DNA of 64,000 nt from assembly GCA_958496175.1 (NCBI GenBank), contig OY292277.1:43659050-43723049 (forward strand), in the 5' to 3' direction. Source of the stretch: Sisyra terminalis (lineage: Eukaryota; Arthropoda; Insecta; Neuroptera; Sisyridae). Position 1 is the first letter of the stretch. Every line of letters starts with the position of its first letter. Of the stretch, positions 32,881-46,010 are shown in pieces. Made by a program: the position numbers and the translations under genes. The notes beneath the pieces are model-generated. The model ran no database searches. It was not told the origin of the DNA and was given only the letters and a program-made list of their open reading frames with translations.

Positions 32881-35800
32881 AAAGTTACTTTTTTATTGGT
32901 TAGTTTGTGAAGTACAAAAAAGCTTCTATGAAAAAACTACATTATTACTTTATCATCAATTAAATATTACATTGAAAATTGCATTTATCATTTATCGTGG
33001 AGCTTTAGCTACGATGTACCTAGATTCTTTAGAAATAATCGTTTAAATCCAGTTTTAAAGTTAATTTGAATTGAAGTGGCTGTAATAATAAGGCCACAAA
33101 AAATAAAAAAAAATCTCATACTTGCCTTTTTGATACCCGTATTACCCTTTGTAAGCTAAGGCCTTAAAATTAAGCTTTACCTTTGGCTCTAATTTTGTAA
33201 TACTGATTAAGCGTTTGAGGTTTAATATAATGTTTCTTAGACTAAAATTCCTGTCTGATGAAATTTGTAGAAAATGTTTCTGGAAAATGATGATCAGAAG
33301 CAATAAGTACCACTTAAAATAAACAAAAATAATAATTTTAGATTGAAGCTCTTTCTTTGGTAGATAATTTTTATTAAAAACCAAAAGAAAACTTGGAAAT
33401 TTTCATTTTAAATAGAATTAGAAATGAAAAAAGTAATTTGATTCATCGAAGTTTTCAAATTAAAATTTAAGTGTAATTTTTATAATCATTAAGAACAATA
33501 ATTTTAGATTCTTTTTCAACCTATCTCTCCTATCTCATAAATTTTGAATGAAAAGCTTTTTTAATATTAACGTATTATTTATTTAAAATGGTTTTATAAT
33601 TAAGGAAAAAAAAACTTTTTTCCTAAAGTTTAAAAACTATGCATAACTTAGGTTTATTCTAATCCAAACACTTGTGGTATATTTAAAAACAGCTCGAAAA
33701 TGTTTTCTTGGTAATTAGCCAGAATTATTATTTATTAAAATGAACATATGGTTGTATAGGCATTAGAAATAATACAGCGTAGATGCTGGTTGCCTACATG
33801 TCATAGGCATAAAGTATAAACCAAAAAGCCTTATGAAAAACTAGGGATGCTCGATCGTTTATTTTCTATAAGCCAATGAAAAAAAAAACGAAATTTAAAT
33901 TTTATTGACCGAACCACGTGGAATTTATTATTACGAACTGTAAAAAGTGAATTCAATGATTTGGAGTAGACAAATGAAGACAGTACAGTAATATATTTAA
34001 AAAGCTGCCAAGATTTATTTATATTGGAAAATTATTAATTTCCATTCGTGTTAACTTGCAAATATTGTAATTCCTGGCTTGTAAAGCTCGCACGGAATTT
34101 AACTCGGGAAAAAATTTCAATAGCAATGGGTGTGGGATGATGGAATTTCAAAAAGAAAAGACTTGGTAATTTAATATTGGAGGGTCGAGGATAAGGGTGG
34201 TGATTGAAACGACCATTTTTTTTTGTGCCACTTTCGACTGAACTTCATTGGATATTGAATAGGGTGTAAAAGGATTACTGTGTCTTGCACCCCGTATAAA
34301 TAATTTTTTTCTTCAAATTTAATTTTCTGTGAAAATATTTTCACAAGACTTAAGTCATAATTGATTTAGTTTAAAGCCCTTCCTGATGAAATTTCCAATA
34401 AACAAAAAAAAACGTTTTAGTTTAGTTTGATTTTTGCTGCATTTTTCTACCGTAAAAGTTGGTGTAAGAAACTGTCTGAGCTTTTTTATTTTATAAATCG
34501 AAATCTGATTATCTTTGTCCGAAGAGCTTAAATCTAAATTTGTATCATTGACAAATAAAATCTTTCAATGTGTTACTGATATGTCAATTCGTTTAGCAAC
34601 TTAATACCTGGTTGGGGAATATTAGTTCGTATCATTTTTATCAAGAATTTTTTTTTTAATGATTGAAACCACTTACAATTTTTGAAATTTAGAGAGACCA
34701 GATATATTTTATAATACTTTGAAATTGTTAAAAGAAAAAAAAACTGTTAATTTACTCTTTAGAAATGTCTTTACAATTAGTCATCTGAGCAGGAAAGTAG
34801 AGTATTAGTAGTAAAGTAATAGTACAATAGTAATAGTAGAAGTAGTAAAATCATTTGCTTCAAATAGTTGCAATGAAGATTATAAGTTGTTATTTTTTCT
34901 AAGTATAGCCTTTATATACCTACTATATCCCATTTTCAATCAAATTGGTTTACTCATTGTTGCGAAGACAATATTTTATGATTTATCTATCGATTTTTCG
35001 ATTTATTCGCAAATAAAAGGACATAGAAAGCTGAAACTTCGAGTATAAATGTATCTTTTTAGTACTAACGTTTTTGGGGCTGATTTTCATTTTTTGCTTT
35101 AGTCTATCTTTTTGAACTATCGGAAAATTATTAACTATACTTTTCTCCAAATTTCAGATGCAATTTAATTGATTGCGAAAATATTTTTTTCCTTAAAAAT
35201 ATATTATTAATCCAGACAGAAAACACAGATTTTAAAAAAAAATTGAAAATTTAATTCCCAATGTCCCCCTTACGTCAAGCTCTGAAAGTACTGCACCCAA
35301 TATTGCTTCACTTCATCTGTTTAGTCCACGGATTTCAATGAGTTGCAGAAATGTTCAAAAACGAGTTCAGGATAGTCTATTAAATTGATTTCTTCTACAA
35401 AAAAAGTACTTTTAAAAATACTATGGCGACTACAAGCATATAAAGAGCAACTACCAATCAATTTTACCAGAATCAATTTTAAACCCAGAATCAAAACCCA
35501 AATCAGAATCCCAGATCCCAGATCCAGAATCCCAAATCAGAAAACCCAGAATCAATTTTAACACGGTGAGGTACTTGGTAGAAAGGTTTATTGTTTTATG
35601 CTGAATATTTCGAAGCCATAAAAGAAGTAGTTGGAAAATTTGACAAATCAGACGCCATTGCAATCAATTCAAGCCAACTGGCGTTTATGGGTCCTTGAAT
35701 AAAAAAAATATCGCTTATATTGCAACACTCGATGCAATTGAGAAACTAGAAACATTCCTCTGTGCAAGTTCATGGAAATATTCGAAAAAATTATTATACA

Positions 35801-36107
35801 AAATAATGCTTTTTCGAGTTGACTATCGCAATAGGTTCGTGGTAAATTAAATGCAGTTTTGTATAAACACCCCCGACCTGAAGGAATGAAGAAAATTGAT
35901 GCAATTATTAACGGCACTTCTTAAGAGATCTCCGAAAATTCCACCAAATTTCAAATTCTGTTCGGTAACGTAAGTTGACGTCAAAAATTCATTTTTAGTT
36001 TTTCACCTATATGGCCCAATTGTGGATCTAAACCATCTAGGATCCCACTCAAGTACACATTGAAAATTTCTGGAGAACAGGTCTGGCGGCTTAGAAGTAG
36101 TTCAATA
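32881..36107. other. Intergenic sequence, no gene recognised
   Basis: About 3.2 kb without a convincing exon or repeat. It includes a TAGTA-type simple repeat near 34805-34850 and an imperfect AGAATCCCAGATCC-like repeat near 35455-35560. Confidence 0.4.
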
Positions 36108-36115
36108 CTGTACAT

Positions 36116-37030
36116 TAGGGTGGTCCTTAATAGAAGTGTTTTTGAATTTCTTTGCTTTCAGGAGTGTAAATGCTTCTAAATTGATAAAAAAAAATCCCTG
36201 AAAATTTGAGCTCCTGATATTAACTTTAAGATATTCCGCTTTCCAACTTAAGTTTCTTATGGAAATAACGTGGGAAAAAAATATTTTTTTCTTAAAAATT
36301 CCATAACTAAGCGACAAATAAATCGAAAGTAACTAATCACGTCATGTTTATTGTAAATTTAACGCTCTTCCAAAAAGAGCTCTTATGATTTTTTGCTAAA
36401 TCTATTGGCTTAAGAGTTATTCAAGCTCAAAGTTTAATTATTGTATAATTATTAATATTATTAACTATAATTGTTATGTAAATACTTATTTTTACGAAAT
36501 GTATCAAACTTCTTATACAAAATTTGTATTTATGATCAAAAAGAAGAAATTACAATATTATTCTTGTGATTTTTCACGACGTAGCTGAAGTAGTTTATCC
36601 TTTATTTTTTGTACTTTTTCATGGCCATCAGATTCAATATTAGCTATGTAACCATCTACCATCTTTGCGTTGCTCAGTTAAAAAATGCATTATATTTTCA
36701 TTGACCATTAGGGTCGCATTCTTAAGCCAATAGATAAGCCAATAGATTTAGCGAAAAATCATAAGAGCTCTTTTTTGTAGATCGTTAAATTTACAATAAA
36801 CATGACGCGATTTGCTACTTTCGATTTATTTGTCGCTGAGTTATGGAATTTTTAAGAAAAAATATTTTTTTCCCACGTTATTTCCATAAGAAACTTAAGT
36901 TGGAAAGCGGATTATCTTAAAGTTAATATCAGGAGCTCAAATTTTCAGGGATTTTTTTTTATCAATTTAGAAGAATTTACACTCCTGAAAGCAAAGAAAT
37001 TCAAAAACACCCCTATTAAGGACCACCCTA
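36116..37030. mobile_element. Non-autonomous hAT-like foldback (TAGGGTGGTCC ends)
   Basis: The ends are TAGGGTGGTCC and GGACCACCCTA. An exact 8-bp duplication CTGTACAT lies at 36108-36115 and 37031-37038. The arms (about 36116-36425 and 36725-37030) are long inverted repeats around a unique centre. No transposase. Confidence 0.92.
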
Positions 37031-37038
37031 CTGTACAT

Positions 37039-39157
37039 AAGTACAGAAGAATTATATATATTAAGATAAATTCTAAAAAAATGGGTTTTTGACTGTGCAT
37101 ATTTGCATGGATATTTTGACATTTTAATAGTGCATATAATCCGATGTCTAATTATGACAAATAAGTATAACTTCTCAAGTATACACACCATTTTTTTTTA
37201 TACTTTTATCATTACAAACATTTACTATTCCATTTTATTAACTTACTTCACCTGGTTTCGTTTTATGCTTTCATCCCTCGAAACCACTTGAGACAAAATT
37301 ACCTGACAGCTTTGCTCCACTTTGCGGTTTTGTTATTTTTTTTTCGAGAGACTTGATGCAATCTTTTACACTGTAAATATGACGGTAAAAAACGTCTAAG
37401 GGAATTCTTAAAGCTCACATAATTTTTCTTGGAGCTTATAAGCTCACGGTCGTTCCACTAATTTCGTAATTTACTTGATAAATGATAATGCAGAAAATGT
37501 TCTTATATAGAGCAGTTATATCATTATATTTCTTGGGATACGAGAGCGCCTAGCATCAATTACCATCCATTTGCTCATCGGGTAATTATTAAAAAAATAA
37601 AAGAAAAATTAAGGCGAGACTTATCCAATCTCATATTACCTCGGCGCAAATAAATCAACGAGCTTTGACTAGTATTATTATTATTATTTTTTTTGTTGAG
37701 CTTGAAATGATTGCAAAAATTGAAAAGTTTAGAGCTTTTTTCGTTTGATAACAAGTCACTTGAAACATTTATTTATTTTTATTCTCTCCATGTTTGTGAT
37801 AACATGAAAGCTCGTTGAAAGCTTTTGTTTGGCAATAGGTACGTAAAAGCTTTTGTTCAATATTATGTAAGACATTTTCCAACTTCAATTGCCTATTTGT
37901 GATGTAATTATCGTTTTTGTTTCGCTAAACAAATCGCTTTGATAAGCCGGTTTTAACTTTTGAATTAATTAGGAAACTATGAATTATAATTTCGTTCGTA
38001 ACGTCGCTTTTTTCACTATATGAGTCCTCAATGATGACTGTAACAATTCAGCTCAATTTTTCCCACACTATTACCAACTTTCACAAAGACTTTCTTCTGT
38101 TAACATAACTTCAAATAAACTAATTATATTTTTTCTCTCGAAAGTGAAAAAAACGATTAAATTACAAAAAATAATGCGAACAATTTTCAATGGAGTCATT
38201 GCAGTATAAGTTCAATATAAATACAATGTATTTCGCTATTGAAGTACTTGATATTGAAAAGGGAGCCGAAGGAAAAAGAGGTTCTTGAAATGTTGCGTTA
38301 TTATTACATTTTATCTTGTTAAACAATTTTATTAAACGTGAAGCTCATTCGGAATGTCTTTGAATTTTCTAAATTTCATCACGTAGGTACAATCGCACGC
38401 CATTTGTTTGGATTCCCGTCATAATATATTTCATTTTCGAGTGAAAAATATCTGTGTTTATTGTGAAAATGAGAATCTTGAGTGAAAAAAGAATGGAAAC
38501 ACCTCGCGGATTGTCGTTTTGGCGATAAAATTCAAGCACAAAAATAAATAAAGGCAAAAGCTGAAGAAATGATTCTTTGGAATTAAACTTTATAACTGTT
38601 AAAAAAATGACTTTTGAAGATAAATTTAACGAATGCTACGTCTATAATACACGCGAAAACGTCACAGTACAGTAGTTGACGATAGTACCATCTAAAATCA
38701 GCAACTATAAGATCTTATTCTAATTCTTAGTTCTGGAAAACTTTTTTTTACGTTACTGTACTCTCCATCCTCGAAGGAATATAGTGGTCCATTATTTATT
38801 TTCTACTCCTAGGTCCTAGCCTGTTTCATATTTCCGATGAATCATAATTGGTATCCACTTGAATCGTTGAATATTTTCTTGTCAACCTAGAGTTGCCATT
38901 CCTTAGAATTTTAGTTAAAGAAAATGTAAGATGTCGGAATTTTATAGATATTACAACTAGAATTCCAAAAAATGTAGCAAATACCAAGAAAACCCTTTCA
39001 TATTTGATTCTTCAAACTTCTAGAGGTTACAATATGGCAAAAGAACAAAATTTTATTTTGATATCTTTTAAAACCGTAATATTAGGTGGACCAGAAAGTA
39101 ATTTCGTTTTTGAAGTCGTAGTCATAGTCATTCAATTGCCATTTATCTGCTTATTAA
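37039..39157. other. Intergenic sequence, no gene recognised
   Basis: Short open frames only. None has family similarity or splice context that I can support. Confidence 0.4.
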
Positions 39158-39343
39158 GCAGGCCATTCATGCTCCGACTTGCAGTCCAACTTGTGGTCCG
39201 ATTTTCGTAGTTGGATCTAAGGTCGGACCGTGAATGGTGTTGTTGGAAGTCGGATGTCTATTCGGACTAGTCGGATCATTTAGGCGACCAACTAGAAGAT
39301 TCAACTAGTAGTCCGAGTAGTTGGACGTGAAAATCCTGCTTTA
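39158..39343. mobile_element. Possible small MITE rich in GTCCGA/TCGGAC
   Basis: AAGCAGGCCATTCATG-like and, inverted, AAAGCAGGATTTTCACG-like ends enclose many GTCCGA, GTCCAACT and TCGGACT words in both orientations. No target duplication is clear. Confidence 0.4.
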
Positions 39344-40204
39344 GTTATTTCAAAGTGGAACTAAAGACATTTTATGGTTAGAGTAATTTATTGACTTATA
39401 GAAAATTACAGAATATTTTTTAATCCATAATCTATATTGAAATGGTAGGACCAAAAATGCGATAGAATATAAATTCGGTTTTGTATGCTTTCGAGTTTCA
39501 TAGCATAGCAACGCAAAGTTGTTACCAAAAACATTTTCATTGTTCATCTTAGTGTATTAGATGTTCATTAATGCCAAATGAGTTTTTTACAGTTTTAGTT
39601 CGATAATTTTCTTTTCTCCAAACAGTGCCAATGAAGAATAAAAAAAATAACCAAATATTAAGCGAGGTAGTAGATTCTTGCACTATTCCACATTTTCTGA
39701 CATTTCCTGTTTTTGTTCTTTATCCTGAAAATCTTTTCTCTATATTTTTTATAGTTCTCAAAGCCTCTAACAAAGGTCTTGAGAACTTATATTGTTGTAG
39801 TTTAGGGTTTTCTAAATTTCTTTTTCTACTCTTTTTGTACGGATTTATGGAATTGCCGTATCTTGCTATAATACTTAAAGCTCTTATAAATTAGATTATT
39901 AATAATAGATATTTTAGATAAACAGTGATAACAGCGTTGATATTGGTCATTTTTGGAAAATTTGTTAGAATTGTACATGTAACACCTTACATTACAAGTT
40001 TGATGCATTGTTATGAAAATATTGTATTTTATTTAATGAATATCGAAGAATCATATGGCAAATTGTCTCGTGAAATAACAAATTTTTTCATGGAACTCCA
40101 GAATTCCACGGAACCCTCTTTTGGAAATAATTGAGAAATTGTTTCAATTTTATTAACTAATAATTTTCTAAACTTAGATTTAGTGGTCAAAAGTATAAAA
40201 AAAG

Positions 40205-41560
40205 TAGTAACGATTAGTTTTAATTTACCTTACCTTTACTAAGCCAACGTTTTCCATACTAACAAGGACAAAGAAGTCATCATATGATCGCTGGAAAAGC
40301 TCATCCAGGATAAGACTGAAATTACGTGAAAGCGGTTTCCGGTTTGGCTTCCTTTTCTACATAGAAAGTGGACGAAAGAGGGTTGTTTTAAGAGGGTAAA
40401 AACCTCACACATAAAACCTCAATTTCACCTTCGTTGATATCTCTGGAAGATTTTATAAACTTTGGAAAATTGAAATTATAGATTTGATTTGTAGAAACAT
40501 ATTATCAATCTCAGTTTCATCTCCGTTGGTGTCTCTGGATCGGTCTGGCTCCCTTTTCTACCTAGAAGAGGGACAAAAGAGGATTGTTTTTACAGAAAAA
40601 AGAACTTCATCTTCTGTGGTATTTTTGATAGATTTTTTAAATATTGGAAAATTGAAATTATAGTTTTGAATACTAGAAAATCGAAATGAAAAGTTCATTC
40701 AAAATCAACTCTATTATAACAGCCAAAACCAGTTTAGAACTACTTTTCCAGTTCTAACCTACCTTACCTGTTGTGCGAAAACATTCTTCACCCAAACAAA
40801 GATATAGAAGTCATCATGTAAAGGCTTGAAAAGCTCCTTCAGGATAAAACTGAAGTTATGCGAAAGCGGTTTCCAATCTGGCTCCTTTTTCTACGTCGAA
40901 AGGGGATGAAAGAGGGCAGTTTTTAAAGGGTAAAAATCTCACACTATCAACTTCTATCTCATCCCCGTTAGTGCTTCTGGAACCGGTTTGGTTTCCTTTT
41001 CTACGTAGAAAGGGGACGAAAGAGAATTGTTTTTACAGGGTAAAAAAACTTCATCCCCAGTGGTATTTTTAGAAGATTTTTTCAATATTGGAAAATTGAA
41101 ATTATAGATTTGAATACTAGAAAATCGAAATGAAAAGTTCATTCAAAATTAACTCTATTGTAACAGCCAAAACCAATTCAGAACTACTTTTCCAGTTCTG
41201 AGCTACCTTACCTGTTCTGCGAAAACGTTCTCCACCCAAACAAAGATATAGAAGTCATCATGTGAAGGCTTGAAAAGCTCCTTCAGGATAAAACTGAAAT
41301 TATGCGAAAGCGGTTTCCAATCTGGCTCTTTTTTCTATGTCGAAAGAGGATGAAAGAGGGCAGTTTTTAAAGGGTAAAAACCCCCATTCTATCAACCTCA
41401 ATCTCATCCCCGTTGGTGCTTCTGGAACCGGTTTTACTCCCTTTCTTAGATACGAACGGGACGAAACGGAACTGTTTTTACAGGATAAAACAACCCTTCA
41501 TCCCCAGTGGTATTTTTGGAAGATTTTTAGACAATCGGTATAAAAAGTTCAAAATTGTTA
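40205..41560. repeat. Three-unit tandem repeat, about 444-bp period
   Basis: The block GAAATGAAAAGTTCATTC starts at 40683 and again at 41127. The units share AGAAGTCATCAT, GCGGTTTCC, ACGAAAGAG and CATCCCC blocks in the same order. A more diverged first unit lies at about 40205-40682. Each unit holds two internal copies of a CTACGTAGAAAGGGGACGAA-like sub-repeat. No shared open frame runs through the units. Confidence 0.8.
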
Positions 41561-41622
41561 CGAATTTTTTCTCCAATAGAACTATAAGTAAATTCTCGTA
41601 TTTAACTCAACCTGGTACATAA

Positions 41623-43538
41623 ACGTATCCCTGATTTTCTGCAGAGGAATGCAGAAAAGAAAAACCGAAATATTTGTTCTAAAAAACATTAAAGTTATTT
41701 TCTCCTTAATTCCTTGATTTCCTCCTATTTTTTATTTTTATTCGATGTTGTTTTCCTCCCAAATTTTATTGATTCAAAATTTCTACTTATCCATCCAAAA
41801 TTGAAGTATTTTAATAATAATTAATTATCTTTCATGTCAGAAACGATATTATATGGCATTATTAGCAATATTAACGTAAAACACGAACCAAAAAGACCTT
41901 AATTAAGGGTTGAAACGGTAAAAAAGCATCGTCAATCAAAATGAGACTTTACCGTTATAGCGAAAAGTAGCTACGGTGAATTTTCCATAAATTTAATTAT
42001 CCAGTCGCTCAATGGCTTCGTATTGAACATTGAATGCGTTTCTGCATTGCATCGAAGGGTTGATTTTTTTCCTTTCTATAGGTACTTACATTTTATAACG
42101 CGAACCATTAATTAACCTTAAGACATAAAAAAAAAACACAGCGTTTTTCCACTTCAGATACTTCAAAGTTCAAATGGGGAATTTCCCGGCGAAATTAATA
42201 TCTTTTGAATTTTGAGAAAATTTTCATCTGACAGGGAAAACGTAATTTTTATGTTTATTGTTTAGCATTATGAAAACTAAAAGAAAATTAGTGTCGTCTG
42301 TAACATCTTTCGTGATGGGTGGCAATTAATTACATTTTTCATCACGTGATTTTCCCTCATTTTCTACCTGTGAATTGATTTCATTTTCTCGCTGGAATTG
42401 TTGCGATTTTCTCTTCACTCTGTAAAAAGAAATTTGCTAAACAAACAAGAAAACAAAAATGGAATTTACGAAAGAAGAATTGAAAATAATTAAAATGCTC
42501 TGATCAAAAGATGTTCTATGAAAAATAACGTCTCGTTTTAAATATAGCTTCGCAAGTATGCAAAGCTCGGGGTTGAATCAAATCAAATTATAATGAATGT
42601 TATGACTTTCCTTGTCGAAGAAATGAAATTGATTTGAAATCAATTACTTTTGCTTGACATTTTTCTCAAAAAAAAAGCTTTTTCTCAAAAAAAAAACAGA
42701 GCTTTATGGCAGCTTTATGGTATACAAATGATATTAAAATGCAACAAAGCCTTTAAAACTCTTTGATGCAAATTCCATCGCAAGTGGAACAGGTGGAATC
42801 TTATTAGATCTTAAACAAAGATAAATTTTCAATAAAAATTATTACAAGGAAAAGAGCTTTTTTATAGGTAAACAAAAGAAACAAGATGGCTTTTTTTTCT
42901 GCAGTAACTTTTTAATCTTTTTCCATTGTTGCACATTGAGTTACATAAAACATTGATTTCTTTATTTTATAATATACATTTTTGGTACAAAGACCAAATA
43001 ACTCAATGAATAGTATTTTTTTTCAATTATCATTTTACATAAAAATGCCCTTCTTATTTAGAAGTTTGATTATGGTTAATTTTAATAAAACTTTTAAATA
43101 AAAAAGACATTACATCAATAATAAATATGCTTATATCAATAATTTAACATTGAATTGTCAACAGTTTAAAACAAAAAGAAGAAGTTATTCCAATATATTT
43201 AATAGACGATTCGAGTTAAGACATACATTTATTTATATCATATGCATAATAGTGTTTGGTGATATTATAGGTATTTACTGATATATAACGTTTTTATTTA
43301 TGTTTTTAACAATTTTATTTTGAAATTTTAAGTTAATGATTCGATAAAGGTTTTGTATGATTTACCGTTAAAGTATGAACACCGTTATGGTATTTATAAA
43401 TAAGGCAGTGTTGTTTAAATTATTACTGACTACAACAGCGATTCTCAAACTGTGAGGTCTGAGGACTTTAAAGATGGGAAAAGTAATCAAATTGTAAAAA
43501 ATCCTTTCAAAGTTTCCAATAAATAACTTTAAAAATCA
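41623..43538. other. Intergenic sequence, nothing recognised
   Basis: AT-rich, with no supported gene or repeat. Confidence 0.4.
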
Positions 43539-43763
43539 GGGCTCATGTATCTTTTAGAACCATCAAATTTGGCAACGTTGCATTATCTATTTTGTTTATA
43601 ATTTAATTCACGAATAAATTGGTTTATAATGAATATTTAGTCGACAGAAGAGAAAATTTTATCATAGTAGAATTAAATTAACAAAAAAATCGCGAATAAA
43701 ATAAAAAGAAAGTTGAAATTGCAAAGTTGCCAAGTTTGACAGATCTAAATGGGATATTAGTCA
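43539..43763. mobile_element. MITE (GCAAYGTTGC family), copy 3
   Basis: Starts GGGCTCATGTATCTTTTAGA and has TTTGGCAACGTTGCATTATC in the left arm. The right arm has the inverse blocks (TTGCAAAGTTGCCAAG, AAATGGGATATTAG). Confidence 0.7.
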
Positions 43764-43812
43764 AAATTAGTACAGTAGGTAAAATTTCGTATTAATCTGA
43801 CAATCTATATCC

Positions 43813-43980
43813 GAGGTTTCCAACCGTTTTGAACCTAAAAACACGTTTTGGAATGCCAGTCGAATGGCGAGCAATATTTATATTTCACAATAAATTTATT
43901 TTTGCTAATTCAATTTACTTATATTAACCCAGAGGCGAGCACATTTAAAATGGTCAGCGGACATAGGGTTGGAAACCACT
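43813..43980. mobile_element. Small hAT-like MITE (GGTTTCCAACC ends)
   Basis: The left end GAGGTTTCCAACCG pairs with the right end GGGTTGGAAACCACTG. It is short, with no coding sequence, and the target duplication is not clear. Confidence 0.5.
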
Positions 43981-44659
43981 GGACTATACTTTATTTTCAA
44001 AGCAATGACTACGAAAAATTATCACTAAATTCAATAAAAATTCATTAACTTATAAGGCAAAGGGATGCAACGAATATTATAATAAAAGTTTGAGAAGCTC
44101 TGTTTTACAACAAATCTAACGATATATTTTTTTTAAATTAAAAATTGGATTGCAAATAATCCTTATTTGTAAGTAAAAAACGATCAAAGAATTCCTGGTT
44201 TAAACAAAACAAATATGAATTAAAAAGGAAATTAAATAACTTTTGTAGATCCTAGGATTTCGGTTAGCAAAAAATTGTTTACCAAACAATTGACAAAAAT
44301 AATAATTGATACATTAAATAAAAGCTTAAATAAGTGCGAATAAGATGATCTATGTTATACATTAGTTAGTGAACACATTAACATGCGTGCATGCTTTAAC
44401 GGTAACATATATAATAAATAAAAAGTTTTATAATTGCACGAAACAAATTTAAGGGCGTTCATTTATAAAAATCAAGGAAAATATTATCAAATGTAAATCG
44501 TAAGCCAATTTATTTCAAAAATATCAATATTCCAACATTAAGTCGTATTCCAGACAAAATAAGACAATTAACTTTGGATGAAATCCAGATATCAATTGGT
44601 ACAAGGAATTCAATTTGCCATTATAATCCAGTAAAACTCCAGCTTGGGTTTGTCTAAAC

Positions 44660-44873
44660 CAGTGTTTCCCAAAATGTGAAATTTTGGGACTTCCCAAACT
44701 TCTAAGGATCAGAGACGAAGGAACGCGCAGAATCATGTTTTGGCTACACTGGTAGACAAAAGTTCTCAAAGGTGATAGCAACAAAATTGCTATTTATTCG
44801 AAATAAACTTAATATTACGAAAATTATAGAAGAGCTATAAATTCAAAAGATCCTGAAAGTTTGGGAACCCCTG
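44660..44873. mobile_element. Small hAT-like MITE (CAGTGTTTCCCAAA ends)
   Basis: CAGTGTTTCCCAAAATGTG on the left and, inverted, CAGGGGTTCCCAAACTTTC on the right, the typical end of many hAT elements. The flanking 8 bp match poorly. Confidence 0.55.
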
Positions 44874-46010
44874 GTCGGAGTCTATTTTCTTAGGCAGCGT
44901 TAAAATCAGTAAGGGTTTTAAAAAATCTTATTTTCCCTAGTTTTTTGATCTTTGAATTAGATTTTTAGGGGTTAGTTGGGATCATTGAGGATTTGTTTTA
45001 GTGTTTTGAACATGGTATTGATGTTTAGGTCACCTGGTTTAGGTGAATTATAGTTTTTCCTAGTTACAACCTTATCTGGCCTATTTTGACTGGAATATAT
45101 GGAGGTTTCCTTCGTACTTAGGAATTTTTTTTTTTGAAATGAGTCTTAAGATTTTTAAATATTAAGATAGAAGGAATATTTGTGTATATAGAATTCAATG
45201 TTTTGCTGCATTTATTCAACATTAAATACAATATTCTTGTGTTAAACAATTTTTTTTAGAGAAAATCAATTTCTTCTAGCGTTTCGATTGAAGCTAAAAA
45301 TTTTATCTTTTTTAGATTTGCATGAAAATAAAAACATTCAGTTTCTTAAGCTTTTATTTAGCGTTATGATTTAAAGTGCATTTAAACTTAGCAAACATTC
45401 CTCAATTATTCATTTGGTACTTTTAGTTACTTGCATCTTTAAACAAACTTTTCCATGATTTTGCGCTTCAGAAACTTTTGTCAAGCAATTGAAATTGCTA
45501 GCTCCATATACAAAATTCTTGGTGTTATAAACTCTACCATTATTAATAAAGTTATTAATTGTTAGATTCTTGATATCTTTAAAACAAACGATTTACGGAT
45601 TTAAGGAAAAATAACGCTTAAATTTGTTTCATATTATCGACAGGTTATATATTTGGAGTAATATTTTAGACAAAAATGTTTGAAAATCACAAATATAAAA
45701 ACCAACATTAGATTAATATACCATTATGTGGGTGAAGTTACCACTAGAAATACCATTTAATTCATCGAAAAAAATTCACCGAATAGTTCATTTATTGAAC
45801 GTGGTTTTTAATAGTTATCATTTTCAAATGAGTGCTTTAAATTTTCAACTTAAAAGGATAATAGTTTTCTTTGTAACGAAAAAAAAAACGATTAACATGC
45901 ATTGATTGATTTTTGTATTGTAAATTTAATAGGTAATAATTGGACCATATAAATTCGTTATTACGTCAATATGTTCATTTTCTTTGGCTTTTTCTTCATA
46001 TAATTATCGT
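44874..46010. other. Sequence downstream of the CCHamide receptor-like gene
   Basis: Nothing recognised. It may include the receptor 3' UTR, but no canonical AATAAA was found just past the stop. Confidence 0.35.

Noticed and set aside
34800..34850. TAGTA-rich stretch as a regulatory or CRISPR-like array
   Set aside because: Simple-sequence repeat with no regular spacers; CRISPR is not expected in an animal genome.
38893..39210. 105-codon plus-strand open frame
   Set aside because: No recognisable domain. Its end overlaps a likely MITE. Chance open frame.
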